Positions 21,749-30,199 of a stretch of 35,998 nucleotides of DNA are shown piece by piece. The notes beneath the pieces are model-generated. The model was not told the origin of the DNA, searched no databases, and saw only the letters and a list, made by a program, of their open reading frames with translations. The translations under genes were made by a program, and so were the position numbers. The DNA is from a virus: IMG/VR virus record IMGVR_UViG_3300020443_000003, positions 1 to 35,998 of that record; one strand, written 5' to 3'. Position 1 is the stretch's first letter; every line of letters starts with the position of its first letter.

Positions 21749-22540
21749 TTATTGATAAGAAGCGGTACCGTCATATTTGCTCTGACCGTCATAACGTATT
21801 GATAAATTGTTAGGGTCGTAACGTTCCCATAGATAGCTGGTATATAGCTGATAATGATCAGGTGTGTTATCGTCAGGACTGACATTACCTGTATTGCTGG
21901 CATAAATAGCAGGTAATCCAATATTCTCATCACGGTCATCAACCCCTACTAATTGAACGCCTTTAAGCTGACGCCAAAAAGTCTCAACACCTAAGAGATC
22001 ATCAAATAAGGGTTTTGGGTTTTCGAGCGTGTGCGTCCAGTATTTATAACCGAATGGCACAAGCATGCGGCATACGGTATTTAAACGAGCATTAACCCAA
22101 GAATGAGTAGCCGTAACTACGTTGGCATCAATCACTAGATTGACATTGGGGTTATCAATATTGATAACGGCTTTGATACGGTAGTCAACAGCGGCAGTTG
22201 AGCTGGCTACTGGCTTTTGCACCTCTGGTACTTGACCGACCCAAATCAAGCTGCCCTCGCTATCAATCAAACCAATCTCGCGGATAGCCCAGCCACCTTG
22301 GTCTTGAGGTACGATGCAAGTAATCTCGTATTGTCCAGCAACTGCAGTACTTGTAACGCTTTCCACGTTACCCTGATAACGCTTACTAACCAGCACTTGC
22401 TGATCAAGGCGCTTGCTAAAATCAACGTCCACACCTTGACCGACAGCGAATTCAATAATTCGTACTGGCTGACCACCAGCAGATGCTGCAGAGGCAAGTT
22501 TTTGTTGTCCAAGCGTGGTTAGTAAGAGTTGGTAAGTCAT
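21749..22540 (-). CDS. H: Tail fibre protein, gpH-like N-terminal domain
   Basis: A 263-residue protein. Residues 1-145 are the baseplate-anchoring fibre domain (MTYQLLLTTLGQQKLASA, VPQDQGGWAIREIGLID, YRIKAVINIDNPNVNLVID). The rest has a Trp/Tyr-rich tip-like part, far shorter than P2 gpH (about 670). The fibre may be completed by the 181-residue collar-domain protein downstream. AAGG precedes the ATG at 6 nt. Fibre genes are the usual site of host-range change. Confidence 0.85.
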   Translation of the reverse strand: MTYQLLLTTLGQQKLASAASAGGQPVRIIEFAVGQGVDVDFSKRLDQQVLVSKRYQGNVESVTSTAVAGQYEITCIVPQDQGGWAIREIGLIDSEGSLIWVGQVPEVQKPVASSTAAVDYRIKAVINIDNPNVNLVIDANVVTATHSWVNARLNTVCRMLVPFGYKYWTHTLENPKPLFDDLLGVETFWRQLKGVQLVGVDDRDENIGLPAIYASNTGNVSPDDNTPDHYQLYTSYLWERYDPNNLSIRYDGQSKYDGTASYQ

Positions 22541-22568
22541 GATGAGCCTTAAATATCGATATTAAGTT

Positions 22569-23027
22569 TTATGAATTAGTGTTTTCGCTACCGGCACCAT
22601 TTTCGGGTGCGACTGGAATCAAAATACGGTCAATATCAGCGCCATCAAATACAATTACGTCACCCAGTTTTTTGATCGTAAACAGTTTGGAGGTGTCTTC
22701 AGCAACTGCTAAAGTGCGTTTAGGCGCCTTGGTGTAATCAGCTACATGCTCAGGAGTCAGCAATGTGTAAATGTTCAAATTCGTTGCAGTACTGGTTACG
22801 GCTTCAACATGTACTGAGTCAAAACGCGTGCGTAGTAAGGTTGGATTGAAAACCACGTCGATATTAGGAGGAGCAGTACTGTCATTGATCAGTAGAGCAA
22901 GGTGGCTTGCTGTCGCAATACCATCATTTTCAATCACGTCAAAATCTACGATGAACTTACCATCGGCATTGGCGATGGGATTAGTAACGGTCTTGGTTAA
23001 GCCTTGCGGCTGCTGGTCATTTGGCAT
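22569..23027 (-). CDS. Hypothetical late protein in the fibre module (152 aa)
   Basis: I do not recognise this protein. It is acidic and beta-rich (GKFIVDFDVIENDGIATASHLALLIND) with a short C-terminal linker. AAGG lies 6 nt before the ATG. It sits between I and the fibre gene H, where P2 has nothing, so it is probably a baseplate or fibre attachment component. Confidence 0.65.
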   Translation of the reverse strand: MPNDQQPQGLTKTVTNPIANADGKFIVDFDVIENDGIATASHLALLINDSTAPPNIDVVFNPTLLRTRFDSVHVEAVTSTATNLNIYTLLTPEHVADYTKAPKRTLAVAEDTSKLFTIKKLGDVIVFDGADIDRILIPVAPENGAGSENTNS

Positions 23028-23036
23028 AATAAATCC

Positions 23037-23564
23037 TTAGTTAGTGAGAGTAATTTCAACGCCGACAGCTGGGACAGCATAAGCAGCGAGTGTTGCATTG
23101 ACAGATGTACCAAAATAAATATCGTAATGAGCTGAAAGACGTTTGACTGCATCGACGACCGCACGGATTTGTCGTACTGAATCAGTGATAATGCCGTTCA
23201 TCGGATTTACTTCGATGCTAAACGTACCCGGTGTGCCTCTTGGACTTTTTTCAAACCACTCAATCACACTGGTCTCGTAGTTCATGACAGCAAGTGCACG
23301 CTTGACAGCGCCTAAAGTACCTTTACGCTGGTGTACCCAGATTGAGTTTTTGACAACATTGCGCTGTGTCTCAATACTCCACGCGTCATTCCATTCATCA
23401 ACGGACCAGGCGTAAGCCAAAAACGGCAAGTATTCATCAGGACAGTTTTCTGCATCCCATATCAAATCAAACGGCACATCGATCAATTCAAGCCTTGTCG
23501 TTAGAGTTGCAAGTTCGCGCTCGAGTGGCTTGCTATTAGCCGGTAGCAAAGACAAATCAGTCAT
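23037..23564 (-). CDS. I: Baseplate protein gpI
   Basis: A 175-residue homologue of P2 gpI: MTDLSLLPANSKPLERELAT, PEYLPFLAYAWSVDEWNDAWS-type motif (DEYLPFLAYAWSVDEW) and VHQRKGTLGAVKRALA. It is part of the baseplate wedge between gpJ and the fibres. Its start overlaps J by 8 bp. Confidence 0.93.
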   Translation of the reverse strand: MTDLSLLPANSKPLERELATLTTRLELIDVPFDLIWDAENCPDEYLPFLAYAWSVDEWNDAWSIETQRNVVKNSIWVHQRKGTLGAVKRALAVMNYETSVIEWFEKSPRGTPGTFSIEVNPMNGIITDSVRQIRAVVDAVKRLSAHYDIYFGTSVNATLAAYAVPAVGVEITLTN

Positions 23565-24501
23565 TGCTGCTTACCGCCGTAATGTCGTGACCGGTGCAAT
23601 GCGCCACTTGAGATACGTCAACTAATACATCAATAGCCGGACTGATCAATTCAATTCGACTGACACCGTTTACATCCAATGCGCCAATAATCCTGCTTGT
23701 TGCAATGCGTCGACCGGGCTTAAATTCCGAACGTAGATAAGCGCGTAATGCTGCCAAGCCTTGGCTTAGTATTAGCTGTGGACTGATACCTGCTTTGATA
23801 TAAATCACAGCATCAATCTGATATGATTTTGCAGTAGCACTATGCACGCGGACCAAGTCAGTGATAGGACGTACATCATCGGCGGTCAGCGCAGTAAAAA
23901 CATCGTTAACAGCATTTTGATCAACACCGACGGTCTTGTTTGCTTGCTCGAGTACGTCACCGTCAATCTGGCCAGATAAATATACGTCTACCTCGGTAGG
24001 CGCTGGGCTATCGACGGTAGCCTTAAACACTTGGGCACTAGCAGATAAGGCATGGAATAAATATGCCCCGGCACTACCGGCCTTTGTTTTTGCTTCGACT
24101 GACAACGCTAAGCGGTCACGATAAGAAGCATCGTCTTCTAAGATCTCTGGTGTGACTGGATTGGTCGTCAAGTCTTCTACTTGTAAAATCTTGCGCTGGA
24201 CACGGTAGTAAGTGACACCTACATGATCTAAGTCAGCACCATTAGCATAGGCAAGCATTAAGCTACGCGCTGTACGATTGACTTCAGCTACTTTCAAGCT
24301 ATAGCGATAAGCCAGTACTTCTAATATTTTATTAACCGGCTCTGACTCTAATGCCAATGCAGCATGGATTGGATGATTGGCTGGGAACTTGGCAGCAAAT
24401 TCAGCGCGGATCTCAAGCAACTCAGCTTCAGGCGAAATGGGCTTGATTAAGTTCGGTGGCGGTAAGCCTTGCAAATTAATTGCTGTAAATACGTTGCTCA
24501 T
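23557..24501 (-). CDS. J: Baseplate wedge protein gpJ
   Basis: A 314-residue homologue of P2 gpJ (gp6-like wedge): LEIRAEFAAKFPANHP, NKILEVLAYRYSLKVAEVNRTARSLMLAYANGADLDH split over 55-95, and LRSEFKPGRRIATSRIIGAL. It starts with ATG overlapping the end of W by 4 bp, so V, W, J and I are translated as a coupled set. Confidence 0.94.
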   Translation of the reverse strand: MSNVFTAINLQGLPPPNLIKPISPEAELLEIRAEFAAKFPANHPIHAALALESEPVNKILEVLAYRYSLKVAEVNRTARSLMLAYANGADLDHVGVTYYRVQRKILQVEDLTTNPVTPEILEDDASYRDRLALSVEAKTKAGSAGAYLFHALSASAQVFKATVDSPAPTEVDVYLSGQIDGDVLEQANKTVGVDQNAVNDVFTALTADDVRPITDLVRVHSATAKSYQIDAVIYIKAGISPQLILSQGLAALRAYLRSEFKPGRRIATSRIIGALDVNGVSRIELISPAIDVLVDVSQVAHCTGHDITAVSSND

Positions 24502-24863
24502 GTTGCCCCTCGTACTAAAGATAATGACGTGGTCAGCGTTGAGTTGTCAGCGCGTCTCATCTCGATCAATGTATTCCAACCGCTGTTTATGCCATCATTA
24601 ATTAAAGACAGACTAACTTTGCTGACTTTGATGCGTGGCTCCCAGCGAATAAGGGCTGTCGCTGTGGCTGCCATAAGCTTTAATCGAGTAGCATCATTAG
24701 CCGGGGAATCAATCAAAAACGGTAAAAGGCTGCCATACTCACGGCGCATCAATCTGGTACCGAGAGGTGTGGTCAAGATGTCATGGATCGACTGACGTAG
24801 ATGATCGTCTTGATTTAATAGTTCGCCATTGGTCCGGGACATACCGGTTGCATAATTATTCAT
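24498..24863 (-). CDS. W: Baseplate protein gpW (gp25-like)
   Basis: A 121-residue gp25-like wedge protein: HLRQSIHDILTTPLGTRLMRREYGSLLPFLID contains the family signature T-x-x-G-x-R-x-M-R-x-x-Y-G. It has lysozyme-like wedge topology and nucleates the baseplate with J and I. Overlaps both neighbours by 4 bp. Confidence 0.94.
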   Translation of the reverse strand: MNNYATGMSRTNGELLNQDDHLRQSIHDILTTPLGTRLMRREYGSLLPFLIDSPANDATRLKLMAATATALIRWEPRIKVSKVSLSLINDGINSGWNTLIEMRRADNSTLTTSLSLVRGAT

Positions 24864-25420
24864 ACAGGATCACCAGACGTACCAGATCCATTCTCAACGT
24901 TTTTATGACCGTGTTTACTTAGTTTGATATCTTTTGCATAAACCTCTTCGTCTGACTTAATGGCTTCTTTTGCGTGGATACCTTTATCAACTTGCAGACT
25001 GCCGGTCATACGCGTGTTTGGTGTATCCAGCACAATGCTGGTTTTTGACTTGATGAGAGTCTCACTGATATGCATCGTGAGTTGGCTCTTAACCACATCG
25101 ATGCTGCAAAAGTCAGTGTCGTTGTAACGGATGCGGATCTCGTTTGGGTCAGTGCTTGGGCTTGGGTTATTGTCGCTATATAAGCTAAGGACAGGAATAG
25201 CATTGGCTAAGTCACCGCTTGGTGAAACAAGCAGGTACTGTTCACCAACACTAGGACAGCGCCATACGCTAATAGATCCAGCGGCGATAGCAGGAATGCT
25301 TACCCAGTCAGTCTCATTGTCGCCGACGGCCAGACGCATTAAAGCACTGTCAGCATCAATATGCGTGACAGTGCCAATAGTGGCGAGATTGTGTAAGCGT
25401 CGTTGGGTTTCTGCGTTCAT
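24860..25420 (-). CDS. V: Baseplate spike gpV
   Basis: A 186-residue spike protein of the gp5/gpV type: an OB-fold start (residues 10-85, with WRCPSVGEQYLLVSPSGDL) and a C-terminal beta-helix with regular residues, ending in an iron-binding style tip (LSKHGHKNVENGSGTSGD, His-x-His). It pierces the outer membrane. It is the first gene of the V operon. The shared CTATAGCC element ends directly at its ATG, so the mRNA could be almost leaderless; I see no ribosome-binding site. Confidence 0.93.
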   Translation of the reverse strand: MNAETQRRLHNLATIGTVTHIDADSALMRLAVGDNETDWVSIPAIAAGSISVWRCPSVGEQYLLVSPSGDLANAIPVLSLYSDNNPSPSTDPNEIRIRYNDTDFCSIDVVKSQLTMHISETLIKSKTSIVLDTPNTRMTGSLQVDKGIHAKEAIKSDEEVYAKDIKLSKHGHKNVENGSGTSGDPV

Positions 25421-25490
25421 GGCTATAGTTTGCTTGGGAGCAACGCCAAGTGCATCTAATGCTTAACCGCAAATAGGACTTACGGTTAAG
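25421..25490 (-). promoter_or_regulatory. Late promoter of the V operon
   Basis: A dyad CTTAACCG (25462) and CGGTTAAG (25483) has a 23-bp core from AACCG to CGGTT (25465-25487). Exactly 36 bp on, in the direction of V, lies CTATAGCC (25428-25421). Dyad and element have the same spacing in front of P. The core matches the dyad at 32236-32258 in 17 of 23 positions. Likely bound by the Ogr-like protein. Confidence 0.7.
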
Positions 25491-26351
25491 TTATTCGAAA
25501 CGATAGATCATGTGATCTTCGTATGATGAGTTCTTATTCATACAAGCTTTGAGACTAATTTTTTCGTAATTGCCGACTCGTTGCCACGTGCGCTGGTCAC
25601 ATTCTTGTACAAAGTCCAGATAAGAAAGTATCTCGCTGCGTGTACTGCTAAAAAATATATAGGGAGGTCTAACATATTGCATCAACTTCAAAAATTGCAC
25701 CATTCCGAAATAGCCTGTTTGGGCGTAAGCACCTTGCTGGGTATTGACATAAGGCGGATCAAAAACCAGTAAGGTTTTTGATTGATCAGCGTACTGAGGG
25801 AGAAGCGTGTCGTATGATTCGCAAACAACTTCTACACCGGTCAAATAATCATCTACAGCAGGAAAGTCGGTACGACGTAAGGTGTTATATAGATGGCTTG
25901 CATACAGCTCATCTAAACTGGCCGCATGTTTGCCGGCAAATAATAACCACGTTGACAGCACTCGCATATCGATGTGACCTTCAAATTTTTTGATCACGTC
26001 TATAACTTTTGGCTTAATACTTTTATCTAAAAGCTTTTGGCGTGGATAATCAGATAGTACGTCCATCAGTTGCCGGCGTAATCTATTACTGTCATCAACG
26101 TGCTTTAGGCGCTCAGTGTAATTGTCAAAGTCATTAAAGATAACTTTAGCTGCTGGTTTTAAATGCTTGGCATTATTGCTAAGTAGACCACTACCACCAA
26201 ACACATCAATGATAGTCCAGCCTTCACCATCATCAGGAATATGCTCATCAAGTACTTTGCGAAAAGCTTTTAAAAAAAATCGTTTCTGGCCAACAAAAGG
26301 TAACGGCGCTTTATGTTGAAGACTTGGTTTTACTACATTGGAATCGCTCAT
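25491..26351 (-). CDS. dam: D12-class DNA adenine N6-methyltransferase
   Basis: A 286-residue Dam/D12-family methylase. Motif I region is APLPFVGQKRFFLKAF (about 14-29), followed by IIDVFGGSGLLSNNA; the catalytic motif IV is VFDPPYVN (about 185-192). It transfers methyl from S-adenosylmethionine to adenine N6, probably to shield phage DNA from restriction; the target site cannot be read. The ATG at 26351 lies 2 bp after a hairpin that covers its AGAGA ribosome site; a TTG at 26378 is unlikely. It overlaps the com gene by 41 bp. The pair is inserted between S and V. Confidence 0.88.
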   Translation of the reverse strand: MSDSNVVKPSLQHKAPLPFVGQKRFFLKAFRKVLDEHIPDDGEGWTIIDVFGGSGLLSNNAKHLKPAAKVIFNDFDNYTERLKHVDDSNRLRRQLMDVLSDYPRQKLLDKSIKPKVIDVIKKFEGHIDMRVLSTWLLFAGKHAASLDELYASHLYNTLRRTDFPAVDDYLTGVEVVCESYDTLLPQYADQSKTLLVFDPPYVNTQQGAYAQTGYFGMVQFLKLMQYVRPPYIFFSSTRSEILSYLDFVQECDQRTWQRVGNYEKISLKACMNKNSSYEDHMIYRFE

Positions 26352-26514
26352 GAGAGTCTCTTTTAGTTTGAGACTCAAGGTCTTCTAATGAGACGCTCTG
26401 GGCGTTCTGTGTAGTGTTTAATTTTTTACAACGTGGACATTTAACGGCGACCACTGCCTCACCTGAGATGCGAGCTAATAAGCGCCCACACTCAATACAA
26501 CGAAAATCATGCAT
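26311..26514 (-). CDS. com: Com-like zinc-finger translational activator
   Basis: A 67-residue protein with the Mu Com pattern: RCIECGRLLAR (Cys6, Cys9) and VKCPRCKKLNT (Cys26, Cys29). Mu Com binds the mom mRNA and opens a hairpin over its start so the DNA-modification gene can be translated. Here the next gene is an adenine methylase whose start lies inside com, with a hairpin just before it, so the same control is likely. It starts 6 bp after the S stop codon. Confidence 0.85.
   Translation of the reverse strand: MHDFRCIECGRLLARISGEAVVAVKCPRCKKLNTTQNAQSVSLEDLESQTKRDSHERFQCSKTKSST
26354..26376 (-). promoter_or_regulatory. Hairpin over the dam ribosome-binding site
   Basis: On the coding strand GAGTCTC, nine bases, GAGACTC form a perfect 7-bp stem that ends 2 nt before the ATG and includes the AGAGA ribosome site. 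A Com-responsive translational block is inferred by analogy with Mu com-mom. Confidence 0.65.
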
Positions 26515-26520
26515 GATTAG

Positions 26521-26961
26521 TTACTCATTTAATAAAAACTCTCTTATCTCATCAATAATTAACTCAATATCATCATCGGACCAACCGATGGTTTTTCGCA
26601 CTGGGTAGCGCGTGGGTTTTGAGTTTGGATTGGGCTTAATGGTTTTGCCAAATTGGTGGACGGCCATTACTTCAGCTGTGCGACCGGCAAAGCCAATCTC
26701 TGCATGCTTGCTGCTGTATGCAGTTTTTAGCATTTTTGGTAATCGTTGAAACATGGCGCCACGCCTGATACTGCCAACGCCATCGCGCTTACGAGGTGTA
26801 AACCGTTTACCATCAGGATCTTTTTGAGCTTTGATGCGTCGTTTCCAGACTGTACGCAATTTTGTAGACAGCCGACGATTAAGCCTGGTCTTTTGCTGTG
26901 CGTTGAGCTGCTTGCTTATACGTTCAAGCCAAGGCTCCAGTTCTTCAAAGTTATCGCTCAT
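26521..26961 (-). CDS. S: Tail completion protein gpS
   Basis: A 146-residue P2 gpS (virion morphogenesis) homologue: LNRRLSTKLRTVWKRRIKAQ, DGKRFTPRKRDGVG, and AVHQFGKTIKP. It acts at the head-tail end of the tail. Its start overlaps R by 4 bp. Confidence 0.92.
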   Translation of the reverse strand: MSDNFEELEPWLERISKQLNAQQKTRLNRRLSTKLRTVWKRRIKAQKDPDGKRFTPRKRDGVGSIRRGAMFQRLPKMLKTAYSSKHAEIGFAGRTAEVMAVHQFGKTIKPNPNSKPTRYPVRKTIGWSDDDIELIIDEIREFLLNE

Positions 26962-27365
26962 TGGTCGACCGCATCAGCTATGTCTTTTGTTACCCAGTCA
27001 CTAAGGGTCTCCGACCAAATCTTAGGTGGACAAAGATGATAATCACCTTCGTCATTAATAACCAACTTATCAACCAGACCAATATCAACCGTGAGATCAT
27101 AAGTTTCAGCATCTATGATCTCGCTATCAAAATTTAAATCCGGTACCGGATACTCTCTTGATTGGAACCACTTACGAATAAAGGTTAGTAAACTGAAAGG
27201 ATCATTGTCACGGCAATCAATGAATAAAAATCTTGCGATATAATTGATATCGCCAACGTTGGATGCCAGTTCACCGTTCACTAAAAAAAGGTGCACCTTA
27301 TCAGCGGTCAGTTGTGACTCAAACTTAGTTAGTAGATCATCCTTTAATTGCTGCAGGTATTTCAT
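26958..27365 (-). CDS. R: Tail completion protein gpR
   Basis: A 135-residue P2 gpR homologue: MKYLQQLKDDLLTKFESQLTA, IDCRDNDPFSLLTFIRKWFQ and DYHLCPPKIW. It is part of the tail terminator complex with gpS. It follows the endolysin without a gap. Confidence 0.9.
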   Translation of the reverse strand: MKYLQQLKDDLLTKFESQLTADKVHLFLVNGELASNVGDINYIARFLFIDCRDNDPFSLLTFIRKWFQSREYPVPDLNFDSEIIDAETYDLTVDIGLVDKLVINDEGDYHLCPPKIWSETLSDWVTKDIADAVDQ

Positions 27366-27890
27366 TTACTTAGTCCAATCTAGTTGAGCAGCGGCAGCTT
27401 CAAGCTGCTCAACAATACGCCGTGACCAGCCTTTACCAAAAGCGCTCCATGTGCCAAGGCGGGTAAAAAAATCTAGGCGTTTAGCCAGAAACTTAAAGAC
27501 AACGATGTCCGCAGGCATATTATTAACAGCGCCAATAGTTTGTGGTCCTACAATGCCATCAACTTGTCGACCAGTAATGCCGGCTGCTTGTTGTAAGAAT
27601 TTAATAGCGCGGTTAGGACCATGATTGTATGCAGCATCAAAGACTTGCGCGGCAACAGCAGGCGCAAATTCGTCACAGTGCGCCGCATCCCAATATGACT
27701 TTTTAGCCACTTCTTTGGCAAACGATTTGGGTAAGTCTCGCATAGATCCTTTATAACCGTGTTTAATGGCAACGCGTTTGGTCACGCCGTACATCGTCTC
27801 ACCGCCGGGGTCACGCGGATGATTGATATAGCCACCTTCATTTACCATTAGCTGGTCAAAAGCTTTATCAAAAAATGGATTATCAGTCAT
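27366..27890 (-). CDS. Endolysin, glycoside hydrolase family 108
   Basis: A 174-residue muramidase. The catalytic signature NEGGYINHPRDPGGETMYGV contains catalytic Glu18. Residues 85-174 hold the peptidoglycan-binding part (RQVDGIVGPQTIGAVN). There is no signal peptide, so it needs a holin. The ATG at 27890 has GGAG 6 nt upstream and overlaps the preceding small membrane gene by 8 bp. It takes the place of P2 gene K. Confidence 0.93.
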   Translation of the reverse strand: MTDNPFFDKAFDQLMVNEGGYINHPRDPGGETMYGVTKRVAIKHGYKGSMRDLPKSFAKEVAKKSYWDAAHCDEFAPAVAAQVFDAAYNHGPNRAIKFLQQAAGITGRQVDGIVGPQTIGAVNNMPADIVVFKFLAKRLDFFTRLGTWSAFGKGWSRRIVEQLEAAAAQLDWTK

Positions 27891-28221
27891 CAGAGACTCC
27901 TTTATTAAACACATCATTCAAGCGAGTATTAAAGTCTTGGGCGCTCTGTTTTTTACCGTGTTTGTTGATCAGATGCGATAACAAAAACATTGCAGCAACC
28001 AGTGCCAAGCAGCCACCACGTATAAACATATAGCGCACAGGCAGTCTGTCACCGAGGATACTAGTGTCATAAGCTAGGTAAACAAAACAAACCAGTGCAT
28101 AGCATGCCAATACTCGAAACAACCACCATCCGACGCTGTCATGACAGCGTGTACGCATTAGCATCAAAAATAAGATAAGTGCTGCTAAAACCATCGCAGA
28201 CACATTGATAATTACCATCAT
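27883..28221 (-). CDS. Small membrane protein of the lysis cassette
   Basis: A 112-residue protein with three membrane helices (about 3-22, 33-51, 68-86) and a charged cytosolic tail (KHGKKQSAQDFNTRLND). It lies between a putative holin and the endolysin and overlaps both, so it is probably a second holin or antiholin. It is not a typical spanin, and I find no i-spanin/o-spanin pair in the cassette. Confidence 0.7.
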   Translation of the reverse strand: MMVIINVSAMVLAALILFLMLMRTRCHDSVGWWLFRVLACYALVCFVYLAYDTSILGDRLPVRYMFIRGGCLALVAAMFLLSHLINKHGKKQSAQDFNTRLNDVFNKGVSDD

Positions 28222-28682
28222 TTGCTGACTCCAAATAACTTAGCAGCCCAGTCCGGTAGTATCTCCACCATTTTTTCCGACTTAACAACCGCAACGACCA
28301 GGCGTAAAAAGAAATAACCGATACCAGCCCATAGAAAGCTCACGAGTAGAACAACATCATCGCTGCTATCGATATAACCCATCAGCTCTAGACTGCCACG
28401 AGTAAAAAATAGTCCTGCACCAAAACCCAGTAAGATATGACCGATACTGGTGGCACTGGGTGGAAACTTTTTATCCTCACCGAATGCCAAAAAACTACCT
28501 ACAGCGCCAATGACAGTCGCGACCAACATAGATGGTGTAAGGAAGGGTAGAGAAGCAGAAATAGCCGTATCAGCCTTAGCATGTGATATCGTTAAAAACA
28601 TCCAGACGGCAATAGCAGCAAGCCATCCGAGCGCACAACCAATACGCATTAGCCAGACTTTTTTAGTAGTCGGTTTTTTCAT
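28218..28682 (-). CDS. Putative holin (154 aa)
   Basis: A 154-residue protein with a basic start and about four membrane helices (12-33, 50-68, 80-97, 108-132), with loop EDKKFPPSATSIGHIL between helices 2 and 3. Its place at the head of the lysis cassette after X and just upstream of the second membrane gene and endolysin points to holin. The family name is not certain from sequence alone. Confidence 0.7.
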   Translation of the reverse strand: MKKPTTKKVWLMRIGCALGWLAAIAVWMFLTISHAKADTAISASLPFLTPSMLVATVIGAVGSFLAFGEDKKFPPSATSIGHILLGFGAGLFFTRGSLELMGYIDSSDDVVLLVSFLWAGIGYFFLRLVVAVVKSEKMVEILPDWAAKLFGVSK

Positions 28683-28685
28683 TAA

Positions 28686-28910
28686 TTAATCCCATAATTT
28701 GATAGTTGGTGCAGCAGCTGCGGCGTTGTCATTGGGCAAAGTAATCAGAGCTTGAGCCGGTAGCACAGCAAAGGGCGAATAAGAGATATTGCTCTCGATA
28801 AGTTTTGGCAGCATCTCTACTGATCGGTTTGCGTAGACTCTGTAAGCGATAGCGTCAAGCGTATCGTTTTGTGTAGCGCGTATCGTGCGCTGATATTGAG
28901 CGCTGCTCAT
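28686..28910 (-). CDS. X: Tail protein gpX (LysM-like)
   Basis: A 74-residue P2 gpX homologue with a LysM-like domain: ATQNDTLDAIAYRVY and LPKLIESNISYSPFAVLPAQALITLP. It is a small tail/baseplate protein. It overlaps L by 4 bp. Confidence 0.9.
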   Translation of the reverse strand: MSSAQYQRTIRATQNDTLDAIAYRVYANRSVEMLPKLIESNISYSPFAVLPAQALITLPNDNAAAAAPTIKLWD

Positions 28911-29347
28911 AAGAGCTTCACACGATTGCGCCGACGGCCAGTCATGTCAGCGATGCTGTGACTGACAACACGGCGCAGACGATCAGACTTTGTTAGTTGG
29001 ACGTCACCACTTATGGCACCTTGGCTTGTCGTGTCATAGTCGACGTAATTATCGGCAGCAAGAGCAGCAGCTTCATGCATCACAGCACGTTTATAAGCGC
29101 GATCAAACGTATCTCTATCGATACGCTTTGTAGATAAGTGCTGCTCGAGCGTGAGCAGACTAAAAAAGGTGGCAGGTAAGTCGCCGTTGACCGTGTCGTA
29201 AGCATTGACGATATAACCAGCTATACGCTCAACACCAATCGTCTTATCGATACGCATTAGCTCTACCATATCGTCTGTACTGATTGACGGTAGGTGCGCG
29301 TAAGGATTAATGACGTTTTTAGATTGAACTTGCTGATTGATCAACAT
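28907..29347 (-). CDS. L: Head completion protein gpL
   Basis: A 146-residue P2 gpL homologue: YAHLPSISTDDMVELMRID, ATFFSLLTLEQHLSTKRID, and a basic C-terminus RLRRVVSHSIADMTGRRRNR. It binds below the portal. I choose ATG at 29347 (AGG 8 nt upstream). The 106-bp gap before it contains no visible gene; I see nothing there but a GC-rich stretch near 29440. Confidence 0.88.
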   Translation of the reverse strand: MLINQQVQSKNVINPYAHLPSISTDDMVELMRIDKTIGVERIAGYIVNAYDTVNGDLPATFFSLLTLEQHLSTKRIDRDTFDRAYKRAVMHEAAALAADNYVDYDTTSQGAISGDVQLTKSDRLRRVVSHSIADMTGRRRNRVKLL

Positions 29348-29453
29348 GACATTACCTGCAGCAATTAAAAGAAAAGCGGTAGTCACTTTGACGTTGGTAT
29401 GATGCGATCAGCAAATAACATTGTCTTAGTGAGCCGCTTCCCGGGTGGGGACG

Positions 29454-30197
29454 TTACTCTCCAGCTTTGGTGAGCTGGGCGAGGTCTTTTTTACAGCCAA
29501 CTTTGTCATCAAGCTTAATTGCAATCTCATAAGCAGTAATGGCTTCGTCTGGCTTGGCATCTTTTAAGCTGTCACCAAATGCGCGATAAAGCTTAGCGCG
29601 GACTTGGTCTGGCATATCTTGGGAGGTAGTACTGTCGATGGCGCGCTGAATTAAATCAGCGTAAATAGCGGTATCAGTATCTTTTCTAAGGCTTAGCAAT
29701 TCATCTGACAGCTGCTCGACAAAGACGGTGGCCACATCACGAGTAAACGGCTCAGGCATAACGAAATCGTTAAGCAAAGCGTACTCAGCAATATCAGTGG
29801 CTGTTTTAAAGTCATGAGTGTCTAAACACCAAACCATCAGCTTGACGAGCATGTCATCTTGACCGCCAACGCCTTCAGCAATAGTGCCTTCAATCCAAGG
29901 TAAATAGCTTGGGAGCAGCTCAGCCTTAAGATCTTTTTTATGACTAATAGATTGAATACCTGATAAATTTTGGTCATCGTTCCAAAACTTGAGAGCAATG
30001 CCACCAACGTTTTCAGGAGCTGTACCACTATCAGTTTCGGACGGCGCATCAGAAACTGGTGTTGATTGGCTGACCATAGTTGTACCTGCACGACGACCTA
30101 AGACCTGCGCTGATAAGCGCGGGTCATTATTGGCAGCTTTGGCTTTTTTAGCAGCATTAGTACGAGTGAAGTGATCGCGTAAAGAGTTACTTTTCAT
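29454..30197 (-). CDS. M: Terminase small subunit gpM
   Basis: A 247-residue P2 gpM homologue. A basic, Ala-rich start is followed by KKDLKAELLPSYLPWIEG, DDMLVKLMVWCLDTHDF and a TPR-like end DAKPDEAITAYEIAIKLDDKVGCKK. It recognises cos and delivers DNA to gpP; its likely target is the phased ATGC repeat region at 35212-35317. It lies 2 bp after N. Confidence 0.92.
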   Translation of the reverse strand: MKSNSLRDHFTRTNAAKKAKAANNDPRLSAQVLGRRAGTTMVSQSTPVSDAPSETDSGTAPENVGGIALKFWNDDQNLSGIQSISHKKDLKAELLPSYLPWIEGTIAEGVGGQDDMLVKLMVWCLDTHDFKTATDIAEYALLNDFVMPEPFTRDVATVFVEQLSDELLSLRKDTDTAIYADLIQRAIDSTTSQDMPDQVRAKLYRAFGDSLKDAKPDEAITAYEIAIKLDDKVGCKKDLAQLTKAGE

Positions 30198-30199
30198 GA

